Below are positions 24,610 to 37,200 of a stretch of DNA of 64,000 bases, piece by piece. The notes below the pieces were generated by a model, which ran no database searches, was not told the origin of the DNA, and worked only from the letters and a program-made list of their open reading frames with translations. Positions within the stretch are counted from its first letter, which is position 1, and the number at the start of each line of letters is the position of its first letter. The translations under genes and the position numbers were made by a program. Origin of the DNA: Orthonyx spaldingii (taxonomy: Eukaryota > Chordata > Aves > Passeriformes > Orthonychidae); contig VZTJ01000764.1 in the NCBI GenBank assembly GCA_013397795.1, forward strand, positions 742,854-806,853. Direction: 5' to 3'.

Positions 24610-24800
24610 CACCACAGAATCAAAAACTGGCATTGGGAACTGAAGAGATCCTTAGTCCATCTACTACCTACAGTAACACCCAAGTTACCCCTTTGAAAAT
24701 CCTCCGGCTGCCACCAGCTCCTAAAGCAACTTATTCCAGGTAACTGAACTCCAGGTATTGAAACAAATTTGCTGAACAACGTAATAATTTGAAAGCTACA
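24610..24800 (-). mobile_element. Old CR1-type 3'-end relic
   Basis: 'ccacagaatcaaaaactggc', 'gggaactgaagagatcctta', 'gtccatctac' and, about 100 bases on, 'ccaccagctcctaaagcaac' followed by 'ttattcca'. This order resembles the reverse complement of an older CR1 3' region (cacagaatca... gaccttagatcatctagtcca... cttccaccac...tattcca). It is more decayed than the neighbouring copies and the assignment rests on word order only. Confidence 0.45.
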
Positions 24801-26462
24801 GCTGAACAGTGCTCCACACTCATGGAACACTGGATGGATACCACGTCAGCACGTGGAGTGTGTTTTTTGGTGGCTGAGAGCACGGAACTGTTGGGCTTGC
24901 AGCAAACCAGAAGTATCCCATTAGCACATTAATGGACCAGCCTGGTGATGAGAGGTCACCTCTGTCCTACCCTCCTGCCACCTGGAGCTTGTGGCCCAGG
25001 TTTCAGCAGGTTAAGATGCACAGTGGAAATGTGCACATCCCTTAAATGCCGTTCCCTCTGGCGGAAAGAAGACATAAATTAATTGCCATGCTGATAATTT
25101 TTTGGCTCCTCAAAGTTAAGCACATGCATAGCTATAGTAAGTAGGGGGTTGCTACTTTTTATTTAAGTCTGGCAATTTGATTTTTCACTTGTCAAAAGCA
25201 CATTTAAATGTGACTAGATAAAAGCGTGGTAGGGGTTGGAAATTCTGGTATTCTTGTGAATGAGAGGCAGAGGGAAAATATTCCAGTAATGCTGAAATTT
25301 TCTTCTTTTTATAATATGGATAAAGAAAAAAATAGCAGATAGAATAGAGCCAGAATATAAAATCCATTTTGCAATAGGACCTTAACTGAGATAGTTGTAA
25401 TTTTTATGATATCAAGCTCAGTATTATTCCAAAGTTAGTTCTCCTTAAAATTCGGTGCTTGTAGGATAAATGCTTGCTCTGCTCAGAAATTCCTCCCTTA
25501 GTACCTGATCTGTCTCAGTGACAAGGAGCCAAACTAGTCAGTACTGTGGTTTGACATGGTGCTACCATTCATAACATTTCAATGTTCACGTATGGCTAAA
25601 AGTTTAAGCTTCTTTGTATTCAGATCATATTAGTCAATGTCTTTCTCAGTGGTGGGGTAATGCCTCTCACATCCTCTCACAGAGCAGTTTAAGATGCAGA
25701 AGCTGCCAAACAATGTATAAAGAACAGTAATGACGTTTTTTGGAAAGTGAAAACAAACATTTGGTATTTCAAATTACACTATTAGATGACTGCAGAAGAA
25801 CTCGAATCTCAAAGCATCCGCAGGCTGTATAAGGTATCATGTTTTTATCTCTATGGCAGCTAAGTAATAGCAGGGAATGTAAAGAAATCAGAATTGTGTA
25901 TCTGTTGTCAGTTTAGTGTGACTTCTAAAGAGAAAAAAGCCTCTTGAATTTTATTTTTTATAAGCTATTACCGAGGAAAATACTACCGGACCTCAACTTT
26001 TTTTTTTTTTTTCCATTGATGTGTTTATAATATGCCTGATTTTACACTTTCACAGCTCCCACATTATTCATCTTAGGTCACACAAGAACATTACAAACAG
26101 AACAATGTTCCAGAGGAGTGCATTGAGCAACAGGCAAAATGGAGTTGTTTGGGGAGCTAACAGCGCGCGGATGCGGCAGCACAGCAGCAGAATTCGCCTC
26201 TTCCTGGTACCTGTTGTGTAAGGAACAAAACGGGCTCCATCCAGATGAGCATTCCCACAGCACCTCCTGGTGCAGCTGCAGGTGTTCCCAATGCCAGCTG
26301 TAAATTAAATAACAAGTGGTAGGGAGGGGTGGGTTTGTTTTGATCTGTCCTTTACAGGGCAGCAGAGGGTCTGTGCTACCCACCAGAGCCCGGCAATTCT
26401 GCACAGGGAGAGGGCATGGAGTGAGCAAAGGGTGACCAAGACCAACTTTAAAAATATAGAGA
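24801..26462. other. Single-copy DNA with a T15 run and a small CpG spike
   Basis: No gene recognised. T15 lies at 25,998-26,012. At about 26,160-26,200 a short GC-rich patch carries five CpGs ('cagcgcgcggatgcggcag'), unusual in this CpG-poor background. Elsewhere nothing stands out. Confidence 0.45.
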
Positions 26463-26985
26463 CAATCAGAGAATCATTGTGGTTGGAAAAGACCTCCAAG
26501 ATCATCAAGTCCACCTGTTAACCCAGCACTGCCAAGCCACCACTAAACCATGTCCCCAGATGTCACATCTACGTGTCTTTTAAGTATCTCCAGGGAGGGT
26601 GACTCCACCACTGCCCTGGTGACTCCACACACTGCAGCCTGTTCCAGCGCACGACAACCCTTTCCGGGCAGAAATTTTTCCTAATATCTAATCTAAACCA
26701 CCCCTGGTGAAATTTGAAGCCATCTCCTCCTGTCCTGTCATTTGTTCCCTGGGATAAGAGTCTGACCCCACCTGGCTACACCCTCCTGTCAGGGAGTTGT
26801 AGAGAGCAATAAGGTCCCACCTAAGCCTTCTTTTCTCCAAGCCAAACGCCCCCAGCTCCCTCAGCTGCTTCTCATCAGACCTGTGCTCCAGACCCTTCCC
26901 CAGCTCTGCTGCCCTTCTCTGGACCTGCTCCAGCATCTCAATCTCTTTCTTGTCATGCAGGGCCCAAAACTGAACACAAAGACAT
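26463..26985 (-). mobile_element. CR1 LINE, 5'-truncated: end of ORF2 plus 3' tail
   Basis: Reverse-oriented CR1. The 3' end lies at the left ('cagagaatcattgtggttgg', 'aaaagacctccaagatcatc'), then the C-terminal region ('cctaatatctaatctaaacc' at about 26,680). The minus strand has an open stretch 26,936-26,688 with 'MLEQVQRRAAELGKGLEH', 'QLRELGAFGLEKRRLRWDLI' and 'ALYNSLTGG', all expected of the CR1 ORF2 C-terminus. The 5' truncation is near 26,985. The tail wording (aaaagacctccaagatcatc) marks a different subfamily from the copies with the 'ctagtggaaggtg' block. It is inactive. Confidence 0.93.
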
Positions 26986-29900
26986 AAGAGTTAAATTCCA
27001 GTCTTCATTAAGATCCTTCATGTCTGTCCTCTGTTCCTCAGTTTCTCATGGGGCAAAAGAAAAGCTCTCAGAACTTTTTATAAAATACTATATATATATA
27101 CACACTGCTTACTAATTATACAATACTTTTATTTATGCACATCCCTAAAATCCTTCTCTAGAATCTCAGCTGATGGCATTATAGATGTCTGGCTTTGAGA
27201 AGTCAGTGAGACAGCAATTAGCTACAGGCTTAAATGAAGAGCAATGAGTACAGATTCTATATTAATTAGCGACAAGTCATTTCTACAAGTAAAGATTTTT
27301 TTCCTCTTCCCTGCAAATATTTATGCACTCATTTAAAACCTGAGTGCAACTGTGTAATACAGCCAGCTTAAACAATGCAGTTGAATGCTTGGTTAGAATG
27401 CAAAACAATATGAAATTAATGTCTGCAGTACTGAAATCTAACACACATTTCAGGGGAGATGCAGTAATGCCATGAAGCACAACTCCTTCTCCTGGGCCTC
27501 AGTACTAATTGCTTGTGGATTTTGCAAGATGTTAGAAACAGCAGAAAAGCACAAAGTCTTTTCTCAGTGGAAATCATGAGAAAAATATCGTTTCTTCTGA
27601 CCACAACAATAAATGCTTTTAAACACGCAAAGTCGTCAAAAGACTTTCTAAGCAACTCAGAAGGAATCACTTCAGACAGGATTACTACTTTATATGTATA
27701 TCCAGAGCCCTGCAGGCGTACTAGAGTCAGATTTGTTAATTCTGCACTAGTCTGCTTTGACTTTACCACGGGGCTTTTGAAATGTTAAAAAAAAAGAGAA
27801 GAGGTTGAAAACATGAAGCTTAAAGAAAACTCATATTGCTTTATACTGTAAATATCCTCTATCAGGAACTGGAGATGCTTGATGTCCTTTCAATTTTGTT
27901 TGGCCGTGATCAATCTGAACCATTTTTCTCCTTTTTCTTTAATCCACTTCCATTTGCAGAACAGCTCACTGGAGAAGACTCCTCAAAACGATGGAAAATC
28001 ACTGCACACAGCCCTGGGACCCTGCACATTATTGCACATGAGCCCAAAGCTGTTCTTAGGAAGATGATCAAATATGGATGTATTGCATTTAGAAAATCCA
28101 ACCCTTTACTGATTGATGAAAATTAGCAGTGCCAGTACACCCAGTGAAACCTTACATTTTCCTCTGCAAAAGCCCAGCCCTTTTTCTCTGTGTCTCTAAT
28201 GTCTGGACTATGGGAGGAAAGTTGTCACCCACAGAGCCAAGGTAAAGCATGAGTCAAGGTTGGATACATCATTTATGTTGGAATCATTCCCTCCCTGCCT
28301 TGGCTCTTGACCATTCCCATCCTCCAGGCACGGCTGCAGCACGGATGTGAGCTTTGAGTGCAAACAAGGTCTAAAATCCTCTTGTCCCAGGTACAACACA
28401 ACTAATCCTCATCTGGGAGTTGGTCTAACACACAAAATACTCATCTTTTCAAATGTTCATAGCACAGCACTAACTGGCAGCCTTGAAGGACTCATCACCT
28501 ACTGACTCTCAGCTAAGGACAGCCCTTCCCTGCCCGACCAGCACCTGTAACACTTCACTCCTGGCAGCACGCACCTGCTTTTCAAGATTTTGGTAATTCA
28601 TAGAAAATACCAATGACACCGTGGATTGACTTGTATAAAAATGCATACGGTGTTACGTTCTTTTTTCTCCAGTCTGAATATCAATGAGAAATTTTAGATT
28701 ATCACAATGATTTTAATGAGTCAATGAACAAGAAATAAAATTGGGGATTATCATGATGATTTAAGTCAGTCATTATTGGTTTTATCAATCCTTTTCCATC
28801 AAGGATCACCTGTTTATTTACAAATGGCCATCTTTGTGTCTTTGAAGGAAACATACCTCACAGCCTGTCATTAAAAGTCTACAGATGCATCCATCCATAA
28901 ACACAGTTCAGCTTTATCCATATATCCAGCATATTTATCCATGTGCAAAGGATGTGACCAAAGAGCATTAATACTCACACACATAACTAACACATGAAGT
29001 AACTCAAGTAAAATAAACTTCTGGAAGGTTCTTATCAGTAACTTACTTTGATAGCTTTTATAGAAGAGAGGAAACAACCCTGGGAAGGTACTATGGGAAA
29101 TTTTCTCAAGTCTGCAAAGCTGGAGGCTGTGAATCTCATCTTGAAAATTGGCAAAACCCTCTCCTCCAGTGCTGGGCCATTCATTGCAGGAATGCAAGCA
29201 CTTTTAAGAAAGTGGCTCGGTATCCTTAGAAACAAAGACTGTATTTCTCAAAAGTGACTTGGGCCTGGAAGTGATGATAATCCATCCTCTGAAAAATCAG
29301 ATACTTTCATGTTCTCACACAAACATAAAAGGTACCGAAATTCTCCAGTTAATTTTTAAAGCGTTGGCCCAGAGGTACACTTTGGAGCTCTGAATACACC
29401 GTTCTCTTCCCAGCTTAAAACGCTGTTTAATTGAGTTAATAAGTAGTCTACTTCTCAAATTGCTGTAAAGGAAAATGTACTTTTCTGTACTTTTCAGGAT
29501 TTTCAGGTTTTCTAATGAACAGCTTTTTAATAAAGTATTTTCACACCCTAGTGCTTTCTGCCTTGATTTCACTACACATCAGACGTCCCACTGTTCCAGT
29601 CCACCCAACAATACACCTGTTGTTCCCAGCACAACCGTTGGCGTGACTAACAAGGCCCTGCTGTTCACATTTCAGTTTAAAATGCCACATTCTGTATATC
29701 CTGAAATAGTTTGTTCTGATTTCAGAAGAAAAATACGTTAGTTAGGACATATGCAATAAGGAATCATCACAGCATTGCTCTCAGAAAAACAATGTTCATA
29801 TTCTCACTGTGTACAGAGACATGCACTTATGAAAAATCTGCGGTCTAGGAAGTCCACAAGAAAACAAACTTCAAAATCCAAACTTTACCAGAACCCATTT

Positions 29901-30125
29901 GGTTTTCCTACAATAATCCGTATCCAACAAAATACACCCATACACCACCTACGCAAATGAGAACCTCGCCTGGGCAATGGAGCTTAAACAACACCTAAAC
30001 ACACAATGATGAGGCAGGCAGTGATTTAAACATCAGCAGCAATGCAAGGAGGGAGCTAAATTAATGCCCCCCCCCTTTGAAAATTGAACTCATTATGAAA
30101 CCTCAGTTAGAGAACAACTTGACTG
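26986..30125. other. Single-copy DNA with short simple repeats and a 49-base near-duplication
   Basis: No gene recognised. It holds a (TA)n tract at 27,088-27,105, a C9 run at 30,067-30,075, and two similar copies of 'gattatcaNNatgatttNA' text 49 bases apart at 28,697 and 28,746. Chance frames at 27,416-27,769 and 27,836-28,126 have no recognised domain. Confidence 0.4.
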
Positions 30126-31450
30126 CAGCCAACCTGACCATATCTCAAACCGTCTGTGTAAGCATAAGTGGAAAAGATAAATCCTGGTACATGTAGAATA
30201 ATACCCTGATTATTTATTAAAATGTGCTTCTCCCTATACAAATGTGTTAGATCCATATTAGGTTCTTTCCTATTAGGTAAAACTAATTTATTTGGTATAA
30301 GGCAAATGGAGAAAAAACGAGACCATTTTAAAATTGCCTAAGGTCACTTCATGGGCAAAACAATGTATTTAAGCTGCAGAGATGACAACATGCTTAATAT
30401 GACTACACAGAAATTGCTTCCTTGATGACAATACATTAAAATCCTCATTGAATATTCATAGAATTTTTGACAAGATTGAGTGACACGTAATCCCAGCCCC
30501 AGCAAGCACTGAGTTGATAGTCTCCCTGTGCAAGGATGGATGCCACACCAGCCAGGTCATCTTTGTTCCTCCCAGGGCCAGGAACGGCTGCACAAAACAT
30601 CCCTGCTTCCAGTTTTTAATATCACGTCAGGCTGACACAAATGGAAGAGAAGGAAATCAAATGTACAAAGCTCCTCTGTGTATCGGATGCCGGAGTGAGG
30701 AAGAGCCTTTATCACAACAGTACAATAAGTGAGTGGAAGAGCTGCAATTTCCTTACAGCGACAGAAAATTAGAGAAATAGCAAAGAAAAATCCTCTGAGT
30801 GACTTTCACTTACGAAGTTACGACCTCTGCATGATAAATAGGTAAGCAGAGTTTAAATGATGTGAAATATGTCAATTCAGAATGCATTAGGATGCCATTA
30901 ACAGACAGCAGCTTAGACATCAGGAAAATATTAAGATGGATAGATCACTTAGCAACAATAGGACAAAGGGGGTTTTAATAAAGGCAGTGCAAGACAATGC
31001 CAGACTAATGCCACCAATGATCTGGAGCGCCTTTTTTTTGTCAGATGTGCACCAATGTGATAAAAACCAATTGTCGTTGAGACCAACAAGGGCAGACTGT
31101 TGAAAAACAGTCAAGCCAGAGCCCTGTCTATGAATCAAGTAAGAAACTTGACTGATAAATTCTGTACCAGTAATGCAAAGTGATTAATACCATATTTCAA
31201 CACCACAATAAAACTGTTCCATAATTTCCTAACTGCAAAAATGATACATAATGCATTCCTTATGCCATCACTCCCTTGTCAGGCAACGTCTATGACAACT
31301 TCATCTGATACAGTTTTTGGATGACTTCAGGCCATTGTGCAAAGCACTTCTTTGGGAAACTGCATTGCTCCTCTTAGGGGCACTGGGACCTGGCAGAAGT
31401 TTACCAAAGAAAATGAGTCATACGTAGTTAGGTTAAATGATGTACTTCTA
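30126..31450. other. Low-repeat single-copy block, candidate conserved non-coding DNA
   Basis: No coding frame of note and no repeat recognised. The sequence is AT-rich with homeodomain-like cores and no low-complexity runs, for example around 30,330-30,500 and 30,840-31,020. This texture is compatible with conserved regulatory DNA but cannot be proven without other genomes. Confidence 0.3.
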
Positions 31451-32849
31451 ACTGGTTTTTAAGCTTGGAAAACAAATTAAATTCTAAAATACTTGCAGAA
31501 ATACCAGCCTGGCATGGGGGACAGTAAGGAAGACATACACGTATAACACTGCACAGTAACAAAATTGAAAAATAAATTTCAGAGAATTAATTTTCTCTTA
31601 TTTACTTGTAAGCCCCAGGCTGACATCTTTGCAACAGCTCCAGCCACACAGTTGCACCTCGTACACAGAAAACTCATTTTTTTGGCATTCCAGACCATTT
31701 ACCTTTGATTTTTACACTGCTGACTATTCACATGAGCTGCTCATGAAAGCATCTTATCTACGTCCAAAAAGGAGGGTGTTTGCACTAATCCAGGGATACA
31801 GGGGTGCCCAGCAATGCCCCTTAAAGCCATCACTTCCACCAAGTGCAGGGACATGACACACAACGCTTCAGAGACTGCTCTTGATTCTGCCTTCAGTCTG
31901 CCAGCCCCTTTCACTGTCACTCAGCCTGATGATGTGAGTATGTACGTGAGTGATGTTTGAGGATACTATAATTCATCCAGCCTGAACACTTGAAAAAACC
32001 CCAACAAACACCAATCAAAACAAAAAAGAACAATTCTTTCTGCTCGGAAAATTTTAACGTTCACTGGAAATAAAAAATCAGTTGTGACATGGGAGGTGTT
32101 GTGAGGCCAAAGCTCGGCCACGTTTGAACAGGCAGTAACATCAGCAAAAATAATCGGGGCAAATGTTTTTGGATGTGGAGCTGCACAGCACAGCTGGCTG
32201 CAGCTGCAGCACCAGACCCTGCCATATACTCCCAGGGAGCCACAACTCCTCTGATACATCCACTCAGTGTTTTCAATGATAGTGTTTTAAATAAGTTGAA
32301 AATTCTTTTTAAGGGAAGAAAAAAAACCCCTTCATTTGCCAAACCCTCAGCTACAAGTGACAGGCAGAGCCCAAGTACAGCAGCTTCTCCTTTTTTTCTA
32401 CCCCACTTACATGACAGCTGTAAGTGCAGACACCTGATAGCACAGATAATGACAGCAACATGCTGCTCTAAGCCATGTACCTTTCACAGACAAGCTGCTG
32501 CTTTCATTTGCTACAATCCTGCTCCATGCCTCACACAGCTGCAAACAAATAACAACACTTTTTAGGGAAACAGCTCCACGATAAAGGTAAGGAAGGGACT
32601 TCTGTGCTGCTACAGACTGCAGAGCTTTAGTCTCTGTTGTGAATTTCCTCTTAATAATTCACCTCTCACATCCCAGCCTCAATTCCCACAAAGAGAATCC
32701 CCCTGAAGAGGGGCAGGTATTGCACCCCAACTGCACTGCTGGGGGTCACAGTGGACGGCAGCAGTTCTGCCATCAGCCTCTTCTGTTTCTCACATACTTG
32801 AAAGCAGAAACAGGTCCATTGGCTTAGGAAAATACCAGATTTTATCATA
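31451..32849. other. Single-copy DNA
   Basis: No gene or repeat recognised. Overlapping chance frames occur on both strands at 31,966-32,565, a sign of low stop density rather than coding. None has a recognised domain or credible paired splice sites. Confidence 0.4.
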
Positions 32850-33080
32850 AGTCACAGAATGGTTTGAGTTGGAAGGGACCATATCTAGTTCCAACCCCCT
32901 GCCATGGGCAGGGATATCTTCCACTACATCAGGCTCAGAGTCCCATCCAACCTGTTCTTGGACACTTCCAGGGATGGGGCAGCCACAGCTTCTCTGAGCA
33001 ACCTGTGACAGCACCTCACCACCCTCACTGTGAAGAATTTCCTCCTAATATCCCATCTAAACCTACCCTCTCTAGGTAAG
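32850..33080 (-). mobile_element. CR1 LINE 3' fragment
   Basis: Reverse-oriented CR1 tail. 'cacagaatggtttgagttgg' at 32,852 is the reverse of the family tail, followed by 'ccaaccccctgccatgggca', 'acttccagggatggggcagc' and 'cctaatatcccatctaaacc'. The minus strand reads the ORF2 C-terminus 'RFRWDIRRKFFTVRVV' and 'APSLEVSKNRLDGTLSLM' with its stop at 32,924-32,926. It closely mirrors the plus-strand copy at 22,660-22,970, so the two are likely of the same subfamily. Confidence 0.93.
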
Positions 33081-34183
33081 CTGTATTCTGCTTTTTTTGC
33101 AGAAGCTGGCATTAAACAGGATGCAACTTTGCAACTGCTTTGATGAAAACTTTTTTTTTCAGTATTTGAAAATCTGCCTTTTAGAATCAGCTGTGGTACC
33201 TAATATTGGTTTGGTTTCACTGTCCTTCATCCTGCTGGGAGCAGAAGAAGGGAATACTCTTAATACACTGCCCTGTGCTCCTGCTCCAGAGGGTGCTCCC
33301 AAGACTGTAGTTTCTTCTGCAGAATGAGCTGGAGTTCCCACCATCATCCACCCAAACCCTTCTGGCTTGCAGGCAGAGATGACCTGTGGATGATGAGGGC
33401 AGGCAGCTTCACCTGAAGTAAATATCCTGGAAAGTTTGAGTAAAATCAGTCCAACTACTTTTAGAAGTAATTGTCACTCACCCCAGATAAAGTTGTAACT
33501 GAGATGGAAATGCAGCGTTGCAATTGAAAGTGCTTACAGAATTAGAGGGTGGCTGAACTTAACAAAAAAACACAAACCACCAACACTGCACTTGGCTTGT
33601 TTCACAGAACTTGCTAAAAAAGGATGATAGCTGAGGATTTTAGACAATTGGCTGGATTACACTTAAAAGTTCAAAACTGCTTTTGCCTGGTATTTCACTG
33701 CTTTGAACAAAAAGCCACCTGCAGCACGGGGGAGCCTCTGCCCTGTCCTTCCCTGCTTAAATTACACTGGTTTGTTTCACACTTCTTGCAAGCTTTTTTT
33801 TTTCCCCCCTCTAACTTTCATTTCCCCTTCTTTTAATGCAGACAGCGCTGAAGATTAAAGTGTATTCAGGAGAGAGGTATTGGAAGTTGGAAATAAATGC
33901 AGGGAAATTTTGCAGCAGCAGAGGAAATGAAAAATTTCTAGTCACAAGTACTTCACTGTAGCCTACTAATGCATGGGCTGATGGCTCTGCAGCAGTAGTG
34001 TAAACTTACTGATTTTCTTCTAATTACATCCAATTGCAGTTGTATACTCTGAACCACCTTTACAGAAGAAACAGGAATAAACTGAAAAAAAAAAAATAAT
34101 TCAAAAGTTCATCAATGTCATGCTTCCAAAAAGCAATATATGAAATGCAAACCCCACCTGGCAGGGAACTCTTACACTGAGAT
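33081..34183. other. Single-copy DNA
   Basis: No gene or interspersed repeat recognised. The pyrimidine-rich stretch 'ctttttttttcccccctcta' followed by 'acttt...ttaatgcag' at about 33,795-33,842 resembles a splice acceptor, but no convincing exon frame follows it. Confidence 0.4.
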
Positions 34184-34347
34184 TCACTCCATCTCGTTTC
34201 ATATAGGCTGTATTTTCAGCAATGCTTTTTCCATTCACTAGATTTCAACCCTCTATATTAACTCCATCTCATTGCATACATGCTGTATTTTCAGCATTTT
34301 TTAAGCAATATTTTTTTCATTCACTAAATTTTAACCCACTGTATTTA
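34184..34347. repeat. Decayed tandem duplication, two units of about 75-86 bases
   Basis: The first unit (34,186-34,260) and second unit (34,261-34,347) share in order 'actccatctc', 'gctgtattttcagca', 'cattcacta' and a 'tttNaaccc' stretch. The offset is 75 bases for the first two blocks and 86 for the third, because the second unit has an insertion of about 11 bases ('ttttttaa'-rich). The divergence shows an old duplication. No function is indicated. Confidence 0.85.
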
Positions 34348-36600
34348 CCTGTAAATAAACACTAGTCATGGCAATGCAGCATTAGATGTCACAAGTTTTT
34401 ACCTGTTTCACTTCTCAACCTTAATTAAGCACCAACATTCATTTTCTGCATTTAATAAATCTACTGGTTTACTTCACTACCCAGGTTTGTTCTTTACACA
34501 AGGTGCAAGCACATCCCCAGCAATCCCCTGAAGCCAGTGTTAACATCTGTGAAAAACTTTACTCTCCTTTAGGAAGTTACTTAGAATATTTTCCTCAGAA
34601 AATGTTCCTTTCCCCACTCCTGAGTACTTCACTGACTCCTTCTATTCTCCAGTGATGTTATCCAGAGACCAGGAATGCCTGGGAAGTTCTCAGGGTGCAC
34701 ATGATGTCTGTGAGCCTGAGGGTCCTCCCTGGAACAGCTCATTTGGAAGAACAGTCTTGCAGGGAGAAGTCCAAACTGTATTTTAGAGACTTCAACCAAG
34801 AATGGGAACAAGAATCTCAATTTGTACAACCATGAACACGGCACAGCCAAGAGGGCTCTGGAATGGCCCCTTCCCAGGGAAGCTGATCACTGCCTCACAG
34901 GCTGCTGGCACAGCACCACATCAAAAAGGCTTTTGTATCAAAACCTTCCAGGAATAACACCACAAAAATCAAAACCCTCTTCCAAACCTCACTCCGAAAG
35001 CACAGAAACCCCCATTCAGCACCACTCACTCGCAGGCAGTGATGCTGAACTACACGAAGTCTTCAGGTATATTTTAAAAAGCCCAAATTAACTTGATTCA
35101 GTAGCTGCAGAAGCTTTGCACTATTTATCCAGCTGCAAGGCCACTTGGATAGTTTGTTTTTTTAAAATACATGAATACTTTGTACCAGTATTTGTTAACT
35201 GTTTGATAAAATAACATAATGCAGGAGGTGAGGAACTCTTGGCACATCTCTGAATCGGTCACCTCATCCTTTCTCCAAAGCTTTCTCTTTGATTCTGGCC
35301 ATCAAATATAAAATAAGCAGCAGATCTCGCAGATAACTCACTCAGTAGTTACCTGTGGCACATATTCCAGCAAGGCAAAAAGGCTGATATGAGCTTTCAC
35401 AGTCCAGCAGCTGCGTTATCACTAACACATTATTAAACAGCAATTATTGATTTGCCTGTTCCATTTTAGTTGGAGCCTAAAGAAGCTGTAACAGAGAGCA
35501 CAGCTGATGGGAAGGGGCTAGGCTTTGCTTTGTGTTTTGCTTGGTTTAAAAAAGTTCTTAAATATTTGGTAATTCAGGAGTCAGAGCTTCCAATCTTTAA
35601 ACTTTCACTATATAAAGCAGTGAATTTTATGTGACTGAAAATAAAAACAAAGACGGATTTAAAAATTAAAACTCTAGAAGAAAGAGCAGCATAAAACCAT
35701 AAAAGTGTGACTTCCAACTATTGCAAAATGTGAGTTAAAAGTGCTCAGTCAGTTTCCCCTCTCTGTAAAAGCTCACAGGTCCACCTCAAATAAGTAGAAA
35801 GCAACCAATGAAAAAAAGCCCCAACATTTCAAATAGGAGACAGGACTGGTATGCATTGAGTTTCCTTTCAGGATCTCCAGTCAGGACCATGACAAGAGCA
35901 GCTCTCCAAATACCCCAGAACATCTTCACTGTAGCACTTGATGTCTGGCTGGCACACTTGTTTAAAGCTTCACTTTCAGAAAGTTTCCCTTATTTTGGAA
36001 GAGCACACAACTTGCATGGATCCATAAAGAGCAGTCAGGGATTAATTTACAACACATACACGTGATGCCCAAAGCACCCAACCCATTTCTCAGATTTATA
36101 TGTGGAGTCTTTCGCTTCTGGAGCTTCCCTTTAACTGTCCATGCAGAAAATTTCTGAAGACATGAAATTTTTATGCCTGTAAGATTCACCCCCAGGCTCT
36201 TTTACACAGCTGGAATTTGCAGATGCATGTGTAAGCTCCCTGAATGGTATATAGATATATTATGGCTATCACCTATAAAATCCCATTACATCACTTGATA
36301 ACATTCACACTTTCATTAGAGAAAACCAACACCTTAACACAGACAATTCGCACAAATATTTAGGAAACAAGAAAGAGAAATTAGTTTTTGTCTAAGCTTT
36401 CTTGAGCAGCAGTAAGAGCAACACATCTCCTAAAGAAAAAAATTAGGTACTAAGCCACAAGGAGGTAGAAATAATTATAATCTGCTGACCTGCATGTGTG
36501 AAATACCGAGATGTAAAAACAACAGAAGCATGGTTTTGTAAGTCACAGATGGAGAAGGTGTAAGTACTTCCACCCATTCCACAGGATTACATCAAATTTT
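34348..36600. other. Single-copy DNA
   Basis: No gene or interspersed repeat recognised. Short chance frames only. Confidence 0.4.
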
Positions 36601-37200
36601 TCAATCATCAGTTAAATGCATCATTCAACATCCCTATTTTAGTGTTTTCTGAGACACCGTGATCTCTGCAAGTATCTGCATCTTTCATTAAAATTACTTT
36701 CCAGGCAACAGAAGAAATTGAGGTAAACTGAATGAATTTCAATTCATTACCAATTAAGTGCAATTTAATTCATGATTCTTTCAACTTTCTCGTGAGAATT
36801 GGGAGCTGCAGGAGGGATGCATACCTGACTGATGGGGCTTGATTTACTGCTGCTGCCCTCCCAGGAAATCACACAGAGCTATATATAGCTATCAGAAACC
36901 TCTTGGCCCAGAAAAAAAGATGTTTACAAAAATAGATTTTAAGAACAACATCTGCGTAAGAACTGAGCATGTGTTTCTAAAAAGGTAACAACATGCTGGC
37001 TTTTAGGAAGATAATTAAACCCCCGAAGTCAGCATCCAGGATGGCTAATCAGAGAGGCTGCAGCTCACATGCCAGAGCTGGAAACCTAAATGAAAAGGCG
37101 AGAAGCAGCTAATAAACCAGACGAGACCCTGATTAGCCAGATTTCAGAGGTTATAGGTGTCAAAAACGTTAATTACAGGCTTCTAAAATGCTTCTACCTG
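36601..37200. other. Low-repeat block, candidate conserved non-coding DNA
   Basis: Contains dense AT-rich homeodomain-like cores ('tcaattcattaccaattaag' at about 36,739, 'gctaatcagag' at about 37,044, 'gattagcc', 'gttaattacagg') and a T-box half-site 'aggtgtcaaa' at about 37,156. No coding frame or repeat is seen. Regulatory function is an inference from texture. Confidence 0.3.

Noticed and set aside
25860..25900. 'ggaatgtaaagaa', identical to the core of miR-1/miR-206 family microRNAs
   Set aside because: The upstream sequence does not supply a complementary arm for a precursor hairpin, and the rest of the mature sequence does not match. Chance 13-base match.
32173..32565. 130-codon plus-strand frame as a gene
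   Set aside because: No recognisable domain, no splice signals, and frames are also open on the opposite strand across part of it. Composition effect.
33510..33540. 'aaagtgcttacag', identical to the core of miR-17-type microRNAs
   Set aside because: No complementary 3' arm follows at hairpin distance, and the remaining bases differ.
33790..33845. Strong-looking polypyrimidine tract and AG as a splice acceptor
   Set aside because: The sequence after the AG has no sustained coding frame with recognisable content and no clear paired donor.
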